Source: Pelagibacterales bacterium SAG-MED05 (GTDB taxonomy: Bacteria; Pseudomonadota; Alphaproteobacteria; Pelagibacterales; Pelagibacteraceae). From it: 64,000 nt of DNA. The notes below the pieces were generated by a model. It did not search any database, was not told where the DNA came from, and saw nothing but the letters and a program-made list of their open reading frames with translations. Shown here in pieces: positions 7,497 through 20,919 of the stretch. Every line of letters starts with the position of its first letter. Within the stretch, counting starts at the first letter, position 1. The stretch covers positions 37,375 to 101,374 of the forward strand of contig JACWDC010000004.1 in assembly GCA_014654415.1 (NCBI GenBank), read 5' to 3'. A program made the position numbers and the translations under genes.

Positions 7497-8903
7497 ATGC
7501 ATTTTTTCCAAAAAATATTATTAATTTTAGTTTTTTTTAAATTTGGTTACTTATCAAATGCTGGAGCTGTTCCAGAGTCATTTGCAGATTTAGCTGAAGA
7601 ATTAATGCCCTCAGTAGTTAATATTTCTACAACTCAAACTGTAAAAACATCATCAAATCCATTTCCTTTTCAGTTCCCTCCAGGCTCACCATTTGAAGAA
7701 ATGTTTAAAGACTATCAGAGACCAACGGAGAGAAAAGCATCCTCTTTAGGCTCTGGTTTTATAATTAAAGAAAACGGAATGGTTATTACAAACAATCATG
7801 TAATTGCAGGTGCAGATGATATTTTAGTTAAAGTAAATTCTAAAGAGTATAAAGCAAAAGTTATAGGAGCAGACCCCTACATGGATATAGCAGTTTTAAA
7901 AATGGAAACAAAAGATAAATTTAAAACTGTAGCATTTGGGAATTCTGACAAAGCTAGAGTAGGTGATTGGGTGGTAGCTATTGGAAATCCATTTGGATTA
8001 GGAGGAACTGTTACATCAGGAATAATATCTGCAAGAAATAGAGATATTGGAATGACGCGTTATGATGATTTTATTCAAACCGATGCTTCTATTAACCAGG
8101 GTAATTCAGGAGGTCCATTATTTAATTTAAAAGGAGAAGTGGTTGGAATTAATACAGCTATTATCGCACCTGGACAGTCAGGGTCAATCGGCATTGGTTT
8201 TGCCATTCCATCTAACGCAGCCTCAAAAGTAATAGATCAATTAGTAAACTATGGTGAAACAAGAAGAGGATGGTTGGGAGTAAGAATTCAAGAAGTAACA
8301 AAAGAAATTGCAGAAGCTGTTGATCTTAAAAAACCAGAGGGTGCTCTAGTAGCAAGTGTTGGTGAAAAAAGCCCAGCAGATAAAGCTGGAATTAAAGCTG
8401 GAGATATTATTGTAGAGTTTGATGGAAAAAGAATAGACAAGATGAGAACATTACCAAGGGTTGTAGCAAATACAAAAGTAGGAAAGAATGTAAAAGTTCA
8501 AATTTGGAGAAATAAAAAACTTATTACAAAAGACTTAAAACTAGGAAGGCTTGAGTCTTCAGAAGAATTTAAAGAAAAAAAATCTCAACAAAAAAGGACT
8601 GAAGAATTAGAAATTGAGAAATTAAAAATAACAGTTAGAGATTTAAATAAAGAAGATATATCTTCAAGAAATTTAAAAATTACCAAAGGGGTAGTAATAA
8701 CAGAAATTTCAAATGCGAGTCCTTTAAATGGAAAATTGAATATTAATGATATCATAATAGAAGTTAAGAGAACTCCAATTACAAAATCTTCAGATTTAAA
8801 AAATGTAATAGAAAAAATTATAAAACAAGGTGATAAGAATTTACTCTTATCTATAATAGATAATAATAATCGAAGAAGATATATTGGCATAAAATTAAAA
8901 TAA
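7497..8903 (+). CDS. degP: Periplasmic Do-like serine protease (DegP/DegQ/MucD)
   Basis: HtrA-family protease and chaperone for misfolded envelope proteins. A signal peptide (about residues 1-24, ending near SNAGA) precedes a trypsin-like domain with the full triad: H101 (TNNHVI), D130 (DPYMDIAVL) and S204 (GNSGGP). PDZ1 is at roughly 250-350 (RRGWLGVRIQEV, SPADKAGIKAGDII). A shorter PDZ2 ends the protein. It starts immediately after the DUF2065 stop and is followed by miaA after one base, so the run hflK to miaA is probably one transcript. Confidence 0.93.
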   Translation: MHFFQKILLILVFFKFGYLSNAGAVPESFADLAEELMPSVVNISTTQTVKTSSNPFPFQFPPGSPFEEMFKDYQRPTERKASSLGSGFIIKENGMVITNNHVIAGADDILVKVNSKEYKAKVIGADPYMDIAVLKMETKDKFKTVAFGNSDKARVGDWVVAIGNPFGLGGTVTSGIISARNRDIGMTRYDDFIQTDASINQGNSGGPLFNLKGEVVGINTAIIAPGQSGSIGIGFAIPSNAASKVIDQLVNYGETRRGWLGVRIQEVTKEIAEAVDLKKPEGALVASVGEKSPADKAGIKAGDIIVEFDGKRIDKMRTLPRVVANTKVGKNVKVQIWRNKKLITKDLKLGRLESSEEFKEKKSQQKRTEELEIEKLKITVRDLNKEDISSRNLKITKGVVITEISNASPLNGKLNINDIIIEVKRTPITKSSDLKNVIEKIIKQGDKNLLLSIIDNNNRRRYIGIKLK

Positions 8904-8904
8904 T

Positions 8905-9822
8905 TTGTCTAAAAAAATAATTCTCTTAGCTGGTCCAACTGCATCAGGTAAATCAAAATTAGCAATACAATTAGCTATAAAATTAAATGGTGAAATTATT
9001 AATGCAGATAGCATGCAAGTATATAAAGAGTTTTCAATTTTATCATCTAGACCTAATAATAAAGAAACCAAAAAAACTGCACATTACTTATACGGAGTTA
9101 TTTCTGTAAGAAAACATTTTTCAGCTGGAGACTGGTTAAAGCTAGTTAAAAATAAAATTAATCAATGTCACAAAAACAAAAAAACCCCAATAATAGTTGG
9201 TGGTACAGGCTTATATTTTAACACTATCACTAAAGGCATAAGTAAAATACCCAATATAGATATAAAAACCAGAAATAAGGTTAGAAGTCTTTTCAAAAAT
9301 TTAGGTTATAAAAATTTTTATGAGAAGCTTTTGGATATTGATCCAAAGGTTAAAAATAGAATTTTACCTACTGATTCTCAAAGAATTCAAAGAGCTTACG
9401 AGGTTATTTTAAAAACAAAAAAATCATTATTTGATTGGACTATGAATACTAAATCAGATTTCATTAATTATGAAATTAAAAAAATTTTTATTGATATTCC
9501 TAGAGAAGAACTATTAAAAAAGATTTCTGAAAGAACAGAATTAATGTTTAAAAACAAATGCATGGAAGAAGTAAAAAAATTTAATTCACTTAAACTGAAC
9601 AAATCTTTTTCTGCCAATAAATTAATTGGTGTTCAAGAAATAAATGATCATTTAAAAGGATCAATCTCACTTGAGGAATGTAAGGAGCTTATAAATATTA
9701 AAACAAGACAATATGCTAAAAGACAGAATACTTGGTCTCGAGGCCATATGAAGAACTGGAACAAGCTTTATTCTAAAGACTTTTCTATACTTTTAAAAAA
9801 AACTTTAAAAGTTGTCAGCTAA
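8905..9822 (+). CDS. miaA: tRNA dimethylallyltransferase
   Basis: Transfers dimethylallyl to N6 of A37 in tRNAs that read UNN codons. It shows the P-loop AGPTASGKSKLA near the N-terminus, INADSMQVYKEF, the substrate motif GGTGLYFNTI, and the C-terminal KTRQYAKRQNTW that contacts tRNA. Length 305 residues is normal. Translation starts at TTG one base after the degP stop; no ATG in a sensible position precedes the P-loop. Confidence 0.95.
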   Translation: MSKKIILLAGPTASGKSKLAIQLAIKLNGEIINADSMQVYKEFSILSSRPNNKETKKTAHYLYGVISVRKHFSAGDWLKLVKNKINQCHKNKKTPIIVGGTGLYFNTITKGISKIPNIDIKTRNKVRSLFKNLGYKNFYEKLLDIDPKVKNRILPTDSQRIQRAYEVILKTKKSLFDWTMNTKSDFINYEIKKIFIDIPREELLKKISERTELMFKNKCMEEVKKFNSLKLNKSFSANKLIGVQEINDHLKGSISLEECKELINIKTRQYAKRQNTWSRGHMKNWNKLYSKDFSILLKKTLKVVS

Positions 9823-9859
9823 AACTTGACGGAAATCATTTCTAGGCTAGATTGTATGA

Positions 9860-11626
9860 ATGCCTAAATTATTAAGTGGAGCAGAAATTGTTTTTAAAGC
9901 GTTAGAGGATCAAAAAGTAGAATATATTTTTGGTTATCCTGGAGGTGCAGTTCTTCCGATTTATGATGAGTTAAAAAATCATAAATCTATTAAACATATT
10001 TTAGCAAGACATGAACAAGGAGCTGGTCACGCAGCAGAAGGGTATGCTAGATCAAGCGGCAAACCAGGAGTGTTACTTGTAACTTCAGGTCCAGGCGCTA
10101 CCAATGCTGTAACTGCTTTGACAGATGCATACATGGACTCAGTTCCATTAGTTTGTATTTCAGGACAGGTTCCAACTCACTTAATTGGAACAGATGCATT
10201 TCAAGAATGTGACACAACAGGTATTACTCGACCATGCACAAAACATAATTGGTTAGTAAAAGATGTTAACGATCTTTCTAGAGTTCTACATTTAGCTTTT
10301 GAAGTAGCTACCAAAGGAAGACCTGGCCCAGTCTTAGTTGATATCCCAAAAGATATACAATTTAAAAAAGGTAAATATAAATTTGCGAAAAATATCTTGA
10401 AGAAAAAACTTAATGGGAAAGTTACACATAAGCTGTCTAATAAAGAATTAGATGAGTTTATAAACTTGATGAAGAAATCGTCTAAACCAATATTTTATAC
10501 GGGCGGAGGAGTTATAAACTCTGGCCCTGAAGCAAGTAAATATTTAAGAGAGCTAGTCTCTTTAACAGGCTTTCCTATAACTTCTACTTTACAAGGTCTA
10601 GGTGCATATCCTGGAGATGATCCACAATTTTTAGGAATGCTGGGAATGCACGGTACTTTTGAAGCCAACAATGCAATGCATGATTGTGATTTAATGATTA
10701 ATATTGGAGCAAGGTTTGATGATAGAATTACAGGAAAGGTTGATGAGTTTTCACCTAAATCAAAAAAGATACACGTTGATATAGATCCTTCTTCTATAGG
10801 AAAAAATATTAAAGTTGATTTAGCTTTAGTAAGCGATGTTTCTAATCTTTTGAAAAATTTAATAAAAAGATTTAAAGAAAAAAATAAAAATTTTTTAAAC
10901 TCAAATAAACAAAAAACATCTAAGTGGTGGGAACAAATTGATAAATGGAGAGAAAAAAAATCTCTTAATTTTATTAATAGTAATAAAATAATTAAACCCC
11001 AGCATGCAGTCCAAAGACTTTATGAATTAACTAAAGAGAGAGATACTTTTATTACTACTGAAGTTGGTCAGCATCAAATGTGGGCAGCTCAACACTATAA
11101 ATTTAATAAACCTAATCGATGGATGACTTCTGGTGGATTGGGTACTATGGGTTACGGTCTTCCCGCTGCTATCGGTGTTCAAATAGCAAATCCAGGCAAA
11201 TTAGTAGTTGATATTGCTGGAGAAGCATCAGTATTGATGACCATGCAAGAAATGTCTACTGCAGTTCAGTATAAGCTTCCTATAAAAATATTTATCTTGA
11301 ACAATGAATATATGGGTATGGTAAGACAGTGGCAGGAACTTTTGCATGAAAAAAATTATTCAGAAAGTTACACAGCAGCCCTCCCTGATTTTGTAAAGCT
11401 GGCAGAATCTTATGGATGTGTAGGGATTAGAGCAAAAATGCCTGACGAATTAGACCAAAAAATTAAAGAAATGATAGATGTTGAAAAACCAGTAATATTT
11501 GATTGCGTAGTAGATAAATCTGAAAACTGTTTTCCAATGATACCTTCAGGTAAACCACATAATCAAATGATTTTAGGTCCTGAAGAAGAAAAAGAAATTT
11601 CAGATGAAGGAAAGATCTTAGTCTAA
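9860..11626 (+). CDS. ilvI: Acetolactate synthase large (catalytic) subunit
   Basis: ThDP/FAD enzyme that makes acetolactate or acetohydroxybutyrate, the first shared step of Val/Leu/Ile synthesis. Features: catalytic glutamate region ARHEQGAGHAAEGYAR, FAD-domain GARFDDRITGK, and ThDP region ending ILNNEYMGMVRQWQE. Length 588 residues is typical. Oddity: the Mg-binding motif reads AGEAS where GDG or GDA is usual, giving Glu for Asp. The small subunit follows with a TAATG overlap, so both should be made in equal amounts. Confidence 0.95.
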   Translation: MPKLLSGAEIVFKALEDQKVEYIFGYPGGAVLPIYDELKNHKSIKHILARHEQGAGHAAEGYARSSGKPGVLLVTSGPGATNAVTALTDAYMDSVPLVCISGQVPTHLIGTDAFQECDTTGITRPCTKHNWLVKDVNDLSRVLHLAFEVATKGRPGPVLVDIPKDIQFKKGKYKFAKNILKKKLNGKVTHKLSNKELDEFINLMKKSSKPIFYTGGGVINSGPEASKYLRELVSLTGFPITSTLQGLGAYPGDDPQFLGMLGMHGTFEANNAMHDCDLMINIGARFDDRITGKVDEFSPKSKKIHVDIDPSSIGKNIKVDLALVSDVSNLLKNLIKRFKEKNKNFLNSNKQKTSKWWEQIDKWREKKSLNFINSNKIIKPQHAVQRLYELTKERDTFITTEVGQHQMWAAQHYKFNKPNRWMTSGGLGTMGYGLPAAIGVQIANPGKLVVDIAGEASVLMTMQEMSTAVQYKLPIKIFILNNEYMGMVRQWQELLHEKNYSESYTAALPDFVKLAESYGCVGIRAKMPDELDQKIKEMIDVEKPVIFDCVVDKSENCFPMIPSGKPHNQMILGPEEEKEISDEGKILV

Positions 11627-12174
11627 TGTCAAAATCAAAGTCTGCATACAGTATTCCAGGAAAAATTGGAAAATTAGAACGCCACATAATAGTTATTTGG
11701 GTGGACAACGAAGCAGGAGTACTTGCAAGAGTAGTAGGTTTATTTTCTGGGAGGGGCTACAATATTGAGTCTTTAGCAGTAGCCGAGGTAGATAAAAAGA
11801 AACACATATCAAGAATTACAATTGTAACCGAGGGAACACCACAAGTGATAGAGCAGATTAATTTACAATTAAAAAAACTTGTGCCTGTTCATAAGGTAGC
11901 AGATTTCAAGCGAGGAGAAAAAGATATTTTATTTAGAGAACTTGCCTTATTTAAAATGCTTGCAAATTCAGCAAAACAAGAAAAAATAAAAAAAATTTGC
12001 AAAAAATTCAATCCAGTTGTTTTAGATAAAACAAAAAAATCTTTTGTAATCCAAGTAACAGCCTTAAGAGCTGATATTGATAAATTAGCCCTTGATTTAA
12101 AAAGATTAGGACTTATAAGCACTTCTAGAACAGGCTCAGTAGCAATGACGAAAGGTGCTAAAATATTTAATTAA
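11626..12174 (+). CDS. ilvH: Acetolactate synthase small (regulatory) subunit
   Basis: The N-terminal ACT domain (RHIIVIWVDNEAGVLARVVGLFSGRGYNIESL) binds valine for feedback inhibition and activates the large subunit. The C-terminal half (ALFKMLANSAKQEKI onward) is the ALS_ss_C domain. The N-terminus is about 17 residues longer than E. coli IlvH (MSKSKSAYSIPGKIGKLERH). Coupled to ilvI by a one-base overlap; ilvC follows after 12 bp. Confidence 0.95.
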   Translation: MSKSKSAYSIPGKIGKLERHIIVIWVDNEAGVLARVVGLFSGRGYNIESLAVAEVDKKKHISRITIVTEGTPQVIEQINLQLKKLVPVHKVADFKRGEKDILFRELALFKMLANSAKQEKIKKICKKFNPVVLDKTKKSFVIQVTALRADIDKLALDLKRLGLISTSRTGSVAMTKGAKIFN

Positions 12175-13206
<1,032 letters not shown>

Positions 13207-13289
13207 CCCAATCTGATCAAAAAAATAAACTGATTTTAGTATAAGTATTTGCATATTCTCGTTTTACTTGTAATATACGAACTCGGTAT

Positions 13290-15897
<2,608 letters not shown>

Positions 15898-15914
15898 TTT
15901 ATCTAAAGAGATAA

Positions 15915-16766
15915 ATGTCTTCAAGTAGAGATGATTTTGGTATAGCGTTTCGTTCGGCCCTCTTACAAAGAGGGGCTGCACAAAAATTTTCATTAGTTTT
16001 TTTAATATTCATAGCGAGTATTATCTTCTTTTTAGATGTTTATGGTTTTGGTTTTATGAAACCTATAAGATCTATTATTAACGATGGAATTTATAGAGTT
16101 TCATTAGTAGCTTCATCTCCATCTAGATTTATTCCCCAAACCACAGGAAGTGTCACAAATTTATTTAATATAAAAAGTGAAAATGAAAAATTAAAAAAAG
16201 CGCTAGAGGTTTATAGGCAAAAAGAGCTTAGCGTTGAATATTTAACTAATCAAAATAAGAATTTAAGAAAAATTTTAGAGTCAGACGAAACTTTATTTCA
16301 ATTTCAATCAAATACTATTATTTCAAAAGTTTTAATTGACAAAAGTAGCCCGTATTTAAAATCTATAATTATCAACAGAGGATCTAGCTCAGGTATTTTA
16401 AAAGGTATGCCAGTTTTAGACAAAGAATATTTAGTTGGTAGAGTTGTAGAAACAAACTATTTATCTTCAAGAGTTTTGCTTTTAAATGATTTAAACAGCA
16501 GAATACCTGTAACTTTTGGCGAGGATGGAGTCCAAGCAATTTTAAAAGGTAGTGGAGGATCTAGACCAGTATTAGAATATTTACCAGAAGGCTATGTCGT
16601 TGAAGAAGGAATAGAAGTATTTACTTCTGGAAAAGATAGAATATTCCTTCCGGGATCTCCAATTGGAACAACAATTGAAAATGGAAAAGTAAAACTCTTT
16701 TCTGAATCAAGTCAACTATCATTTGTTAAAGTTGATCTTTCAAAACAACGTAAAGAGGCTTTTTAA
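15915..16766 (+). CDS. mreC: Rod shape-determining protein MreC
   Basis: A bitopic elongasome scaffold: one membrane helix (about 25-45), a periplasmic coiled coil (IKSENEKLKKALEVYRQKEL, about 90-125) and the tandem beta-barrel region (INRGSSSGILKGMPVL, PVTFGEDGVQAILKGSG). It links MreB to PBP2. Length 283 residues fits. mreD starts directly after the stop. Confidence 0.93.
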   Translation: MSSSRDDFGIAFRSALLQRGAAQKFSLVFLIFIASIIFFLDVYGFGFMKPIRSIINDGIYRVSLVASSPSRFIPQTTGSVTNLFNIKSENEKLKKALEVYRQKELSVEYLTNQNKNLRKILESDETLFQFQSNTIISKVLIDKSSPYLKSIIINRGSSSGILKGMPVLDKEYLVGRVVETNYLSSRVLLLNDLNSRIPVTFGEDGVQAILKGSGGSRPVLEYLPEGYVVEEGIEVFTSGKDRIFLPGSPIGTTIENGKVKLFSESSQLSFVKVDLSKQRKEAF

Positions 16767-17279
16767 ATGTTTAGTTTTAAAATAATGAGGAAATTAATAA
16801 ATCTTGGTCCACTTATTCTTTTATATTATTTATCTATAAGTGAGATAGACAGTCATTTTGAAAATTATTTTGAAATTTTATCTTTTAATATTCAATTAAT
16901 CATAATTTATTTTTGGGTTTCAAAAAGACCAGAAGCCCTTGGAGGTGGCCACATCTTTTTTGCTGGCTTGATAAACGATGTTATTATGGGATTTCCCTTA
17001 GGTCTAAGCTCTTTATCTTATTTAACAGTATCGCTTGTGGCTAACTATGTGAAAAATATGACAGTTAACACAAGAATCACAACTGATTGGTTTACTTTTT
17101 TTATAGCAATTTTTTTTTCAAATTTAATATTTTTTATTCTATTATCTAATTTCTCAGAGATAGAAATAAACCTTACAGAGATATCGTATAATACTTTTTT
17201 TACTTTAATTTTCTTTCCGTTTTTTTGGTTTTTGTTTACTTTCTATAACTCAATTATAACAACTGATAAACATGCTTAG
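16767..17279 (+). CDS. mreD: Rod shape-determining protein MreD
   Basis: A 170-residue integral membrane protein with about five helices, including GHIFFAGLINDVIMGFPLGLS, the best conserved MreD stretch. Identity rests on that motif and on its position between mreC and mrdA. The last 8 bp overlap the start of mrdA. Confidence 0.9.
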   Translation: MFSFKIMRKLINLGPLILLYYLSISEIDSHFENYFEILSFNIQLIIIYFWVSKRPEALGGGHIFFAGLINDVIMGFPLGLSSLSYLTVSLVANYVKNMTVNTRITTDWFTFFIAIFFSNLIFFILLSNFSEIEINLTEISYNTFFTLIFFPFFWFLFTFYNSIITTDKHA

Positions 17280-19206
17280 TACTGGCTCTGGTAACACAAT
17301 TATAAAGTCTAAATTAATAAGCAGAAGAATGTTTTTATTATCTGTTGGTAAAGCTGCAGTTCTAATTGGAATTCTAGGTCGTTTGATATCACTTCAAATT
17401 AATGAAAGCAGTAAATACAAGACTTTATCTGATAAAAATAGATTTAGAGAATGGAAATTAGCTCCTGAAAGAGGAATAATAAAAGATTATTTTAATGAGG
17501 AAATAGCCTCTAATAAGCAAGTTTATCAAATACATTTAATACCTGAAAATGCTCGAAGTATTGAAGAAATATTTTTTAGATTAAAAACAATATTAAATAT
17601 AAGTGATAAAAAAATATTTTCTTTAAGAAAAAAAATTGCAAAACAAAAACCTTGGGAACCCATTATTGTTTCTGACAACTTGAACTGGTCTGAGTTTTCA
17701 AGAATAAATTTATTTTTGCATGAATTACAAGGAGTAGAGCCTATTGTATCAGTTGCAAGAATGTATAAAGATAACTCTTCTGCTCATGCTTTAGGCTATG
17801 TTTCGCAAGTAAGTGCTAAAGATTTAAAAAATAAAAAATATCTAAAAACAATGTCTGTTCCTGGTATGGCGGTAGGGAAGACAGGATTGGAGCGTAGATT
17901 AGATGAAGAAATAATAGGTGAAGTTGGTTTTCAAAGATATGAAGTTAATGCCTTTGGAAAAAGAATTAAACAAATTAAAGTTGATCCGGGTAAAGCAGGA
18001 AAAAGTTTTAAAACTACATTAGATTTAGAAGTTCAAAGACATGTAACTGAAATACTTGGAGATAAAGCCGCATCGGTATGCGTTATGGATATTTATAATG
18101 GCGACATTGTATCTTTAGTTTCTTCACCTTCTTATGATCCAAATGCATTTGTTCATGGAGTAGATCGAGACTATTGGAATAGTTTAATTCAAAACGACAG
18201 AAAACCTTTAACTAATAAAGCTGTATCAGGTTTATATCCACCAGGATCAACTATTAAAACACTTGTAGCATTAAGCGCTTTGGAAAATAAAATAATTAGA
18301 CCTTTAGATACTGTTAGGTGCAAAGGTAAAATTGAATTATTTGGTGAAAAATTTCATTGCTGGAAAAAGAAAGGCCATGGCGTAATGAACATGAGAACAG
18401 GAATTAAGAGATCATGTGATGTGTATTTTTATGAAGTTGCAAGAAGATTAGGTGTGGATCGACTATCTGTGACAGCAAAAAAATTTGGTCTTGGAAAAAA
18501 AGTATTACAAAATTTTTCTGAAGAACGCTCAGGAGTAGTACCCAACACTTCTTGGAAGAAAAAATATATTGGTCAAAACTGGTATTTAGGAGAAACATTG
18601 CACTCGGGAATTGGACAGGGTTATTTTCAAAGCACACCAATTCAATTATGTTTAATGACAGCTCAAATTGCTAATGGAGGTTTTGAGATTAAACCTAGAA
18701 TATTATTTGATAAAACAAAAAATAATTTAAAAGAGTATTTAAAATTTAAAAATGAAAATCCTGGCCGACCACTACCCGCAGACTTAGTAGTATCTAATTT
18801 TGATTTAAAACCATTATTTAAGAATCAAGAAAATATAAAGATTATTAAAGATGCGATGTATGCATCTTCAAATGAACCAGGAGGAACTTCTTATAGATCA
18901 AGATTAGAAGACAAAAGATTTACTTTTGCAGGCAAGACTGGCTCATCGCAGATTAGAAAATTTACAGAAGAACAACGGGAAGCAGAAGTTAAACAAGAGC
19001 AATTGAAATATAAGAATCGAGACCACGCTTTATTTATTGCTTATGCCCCAGTAAACGATCCTAAGTATGCAATCAGTGTTGTAGTAGAACATGGAGGAAC
19101 TGGGAGTTCAGCAGCAGCTCCAATAGCAAAAAAAGTAATTAAAAAAGTTTTAGAACGTCATAGCTTGAGACAATCTATAAATAATTTATCAGGAGATTCT
19201 ATTTAA
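17272..19206 (+). CDS. mrdA: Penicillin-binding protein 2, elongation transpeptidase
   Basis: Class B PBP cross-linking lateral-wall peptidoglycan with RodA. One N-terminal membrane helix (about 20-42), a dimer/pedestal domain (ERGIIKDYFNEEIASN) and the transpeptidase domain. The active-site motifs are SxxK in YPPGSTIKTL, SxN-equivalent SCD in KRSCDVYFYE, and KTG in FAGKTGSSQ. Length 644 residues is normal. The start overlaps mreD by 8 bp and the stop overlaps rodA by one base. Confidence 0.95.
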   Translation: MLSTGSGNTIIKSKLISRRMFLLSVGKAAVLIGILGRLISLQINESSKYKTLSDKNRFREWKLAPERGIIKDYFNEEIASNKQVYQIHLIPENARSIEEIFFRLKTILNISDKKIFSLRKKIAKQKPWEPIIVSDNLNWSEFSRINLFLHELQGVEPIVSVARMYKDNSSAHALGYVSQVSAKDLKNKKYLKTMSVPGMAVGKTGLERRLDEEIIGEVGFQRYEVNAFGKRIKQIKVDPGKAGKSFKTTLDLEVQRHVTEILGDKAASVCVMDIYNGDIVSLVSSPSYDPNAFVHGVDRDYWNSLIQNDRKPLTNKAVSGLYPPGSTIKTLVALSALENKIIRPLDTVRCKGKIELFGEKFHCWKKKGHGVMNMRTGIKRSCDVYFYEVARRLGVDRLSVTAKKFGLGKKVLQNFSEERSGVVPNTSWKKKYIGQNWYLGETLHSGIGQGYFQSTPIQLCLMTAQIANGGFEIKPRILFDKTKNNLKEYLKFKNENPGRPLPADLVVSNFDLKPLFKNQENIKIIKDAMYASSNEPGGTSYRSRLEDKRFTFAGKTGSSQIRKFTEEQREAEVKQEQLKYKNRDHALFIAYAPVNDPKYAISVVVEHGGTGSSAAAPIAKKVIKKVLERHSLRQSINNLSGDSI

Positions 19207-20330
19207 TGTTTCAACCACGATCCATACAATCATCTTTGAGTTTTAAAGACAAACTTTTTTCTATTGATTATGTTTTAGTTGTCTCTATTTTAATTTTAGG
19301 GATTGTGAGCATGTTCGCAATGTACTCCACAGATGGTGGAGAATTTAAATATCATACAGAAAGTCATATCCTCAGGTTTTTTGTTTTTTTTTTCATGTTT
19401 TTTATTTTATCTTTTATTCAAATAAGATTTTGGCATACTACTAGCTATTTAATTTATATTGCTTTTCTCATTCTTCTTATAGGAGTTAAATATTTTGGAC
19501 TAACATCGTCGGGATCCCAGCGCTGGTTAAATTTTTATTTTATGAATCTTCAACCTTCAGAATTAATGAAGATAGGTGTAATTTTATTTTTAGCTAAATA
19601 TTATCATCGTATTCCAATAGAAAGCGTTAATAGGTTAAAATTTCTGTTTACTCCAATTTTTGTCTTAATTTTTCCAGTTCTTTTAGTAGTAATGCAACCC
19701 GATCTTGGAACTGCTATTTTAATTGCTTCAGGCGGTTTAGTAGTAGCTTGGCTCGCAGGAGTAAGAGTGAAATTTTTTGTTTATTCTATGTTAATTTTTA
19801 CTGCACTATTACCGATTGCTATTTCTTTACTAAAACCATATCAAAAAGCAAGGATATTAACTTTTTTAAATCCTGAAAAAGATCCTCTAGGAGCTGGTTA
19901 TCAAATTATACAGTCTAAAATTGCTATAGGCTCAGGAGGCCTTTTTGGCAAAGGTTTTTTGAACGGATCACAGAGTTATCTTGATTATTTACCCGAAAAA
20001 CATACTGATTTTATATTCACTTTATTTTCCGAAGAGTTTGGTTTTTTTGGATCTATATTTATCTTGTTACTATATGGATTAATCATTTCAAGAATAGTTA
20101 AAATAGGAAACATGACAAGGAGTAATTTTGGAAAACTTTATTGTTATAGTTTTGCGACTGCATTTTTTATTTATGTAGTAGTAAATATGGGCATGGTATT
20201 AGGTTTATTGCCAATTGTTGGCTCTCCTTTACCTATTATGTCTTACGGCGGCTCTTCTATGATGGCAATTATGCTTGGTTTAGGTATCGCGATGTCTTGT
20301 AAAGTATATAAAGACATGCCAGTTAATTAA
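19206..20330 (+). CDS. rodA: SEDS peptidoglycan glycosyltransferase RodA
   Basis: Polymerises lipid II for side-wall growth together with PBP2. A 374-residue polytopic protein with about ten helices and SEDS signatures: FGLTSSGSQRWLNF, NLQPSELMKIGVILFLAKY, MQPDLGTAILI, LPEKHTDFIFTLFSEEFGF and GSPLPIMSYGGSSM. Its ATG shares one base with the mrdA stop. The bactofilin follows after 70 bp. Confidence 0.95.
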   Translation: MFQPRSIQSSLSFKDKLFSIDYVLVVSILILGIVSMFAMYSTDGGEFKYHTESHILRFFVFFFMFFILSFIQIRFWHTTSYLIYIAFLILLIGVKYFGLTSSGSQRWLNFYFMNLQPSELMKIGVILFLAKYYHRIPIESVNRLKFLFTPIFVLIFPVLLVVMQPDLGTAILIASGGLVVAWLAGVRVKFFVYSMLIFTALLPIAISLLKPYQKARILTFLNPEKDPLGAGYQIIQSKIAIGSGGLFGKGFLNGSQSYLDYLPEKHTDFIFTLFSEEFGFFGSIFILLLYGLIISRIVKIGNMTRSNFGKLYCYSFATAFFIYVVVNMGMVLGLLPIVGSPLPIMSYGGSSMMAIMLGLGIAMSCKVYKDMPVN

Positions 20331-20400
20331 AAAAAACCTATAATGAGCAGAAATTTTTTTTAAAAAAGACTTGTTAATATTACTGATAGGTGATTAAATT

Positions 20401-20874
20401 ATGAATAATTATATGTTCGGAGACAAGAAAAATAAAATCAAAGATACTGAAAGATCGCTTATAAGTGAAACAGTAAGCATTGAAGGAACAATTAATAGTT
20501 CTGGAGCAATTGATGTTGCGGGTTTAGTTAAAGGACCGGTAATCTCAAAAGAAATTGTTATTAGAGAAACAGGCTCAATTACAGGGTCAATCGAAGGAGA
20601 TTCAGTTGAGATCCACGGTCATATGGATGGCAAAATATCAGCTGACGATGTAATGGTTGGCAGCACGGGCACTGTTAAAGGTGATATAGAATTTGGAAAT
20701 AATTTAAGAACGGAAAATGGCGCTGATATAGATGGATACATTAAAAAAACTCATGGATCAAAATCTAAACTTAAGCCTGATTTCTTATTCAGCAAATCAA
20801 AAGAAGAAAAAAAAGCTAAGGAAAATGGAAGTCCTGAGACAGTTTTAAACAAAGATTCAGAATTTTTAGCCTAA
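20401..20874 (+). CDS. Bactofilin (polymer-forming cytoskeletal protein)
   Basis: A 157-residue protein whose centre (about 20-110) is a right-handed beta-helix with repeating short units such as ISETVSIEGTINSSGAIDVAG and VEIHGHMDGKISADDVMVG, as in bactofilins. The tail is Lys/Glu-rich and disordered (SKSKEEKKAKENG). Bactofilins self-assemble into membrane-bound filaments that help shape cells, and its place directly after the mre/rod operon fits a morphogenetic role, possibly cell curvature. No membrane helix is visible. Confidence 0.88.
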   Translation: MNNYMFGDKKNKIKDTERSLISETVSIEGTINSSGAIDVAGLVKGPVISKEIVIRETGSITGSIEGDSVEIHGHMDGKISADDVMVGSTGTVKGDIEFGNNLRTENGADIDGYIKKTHGSKSKLKPDFLFSKSKEEKKAKENGSPETVLNKDSEFLA

Positions 20875-20919
20875 TCTACCGCACTATAAAATCCTCAAAG
20901 TTTGCATTATAATTTTTCT

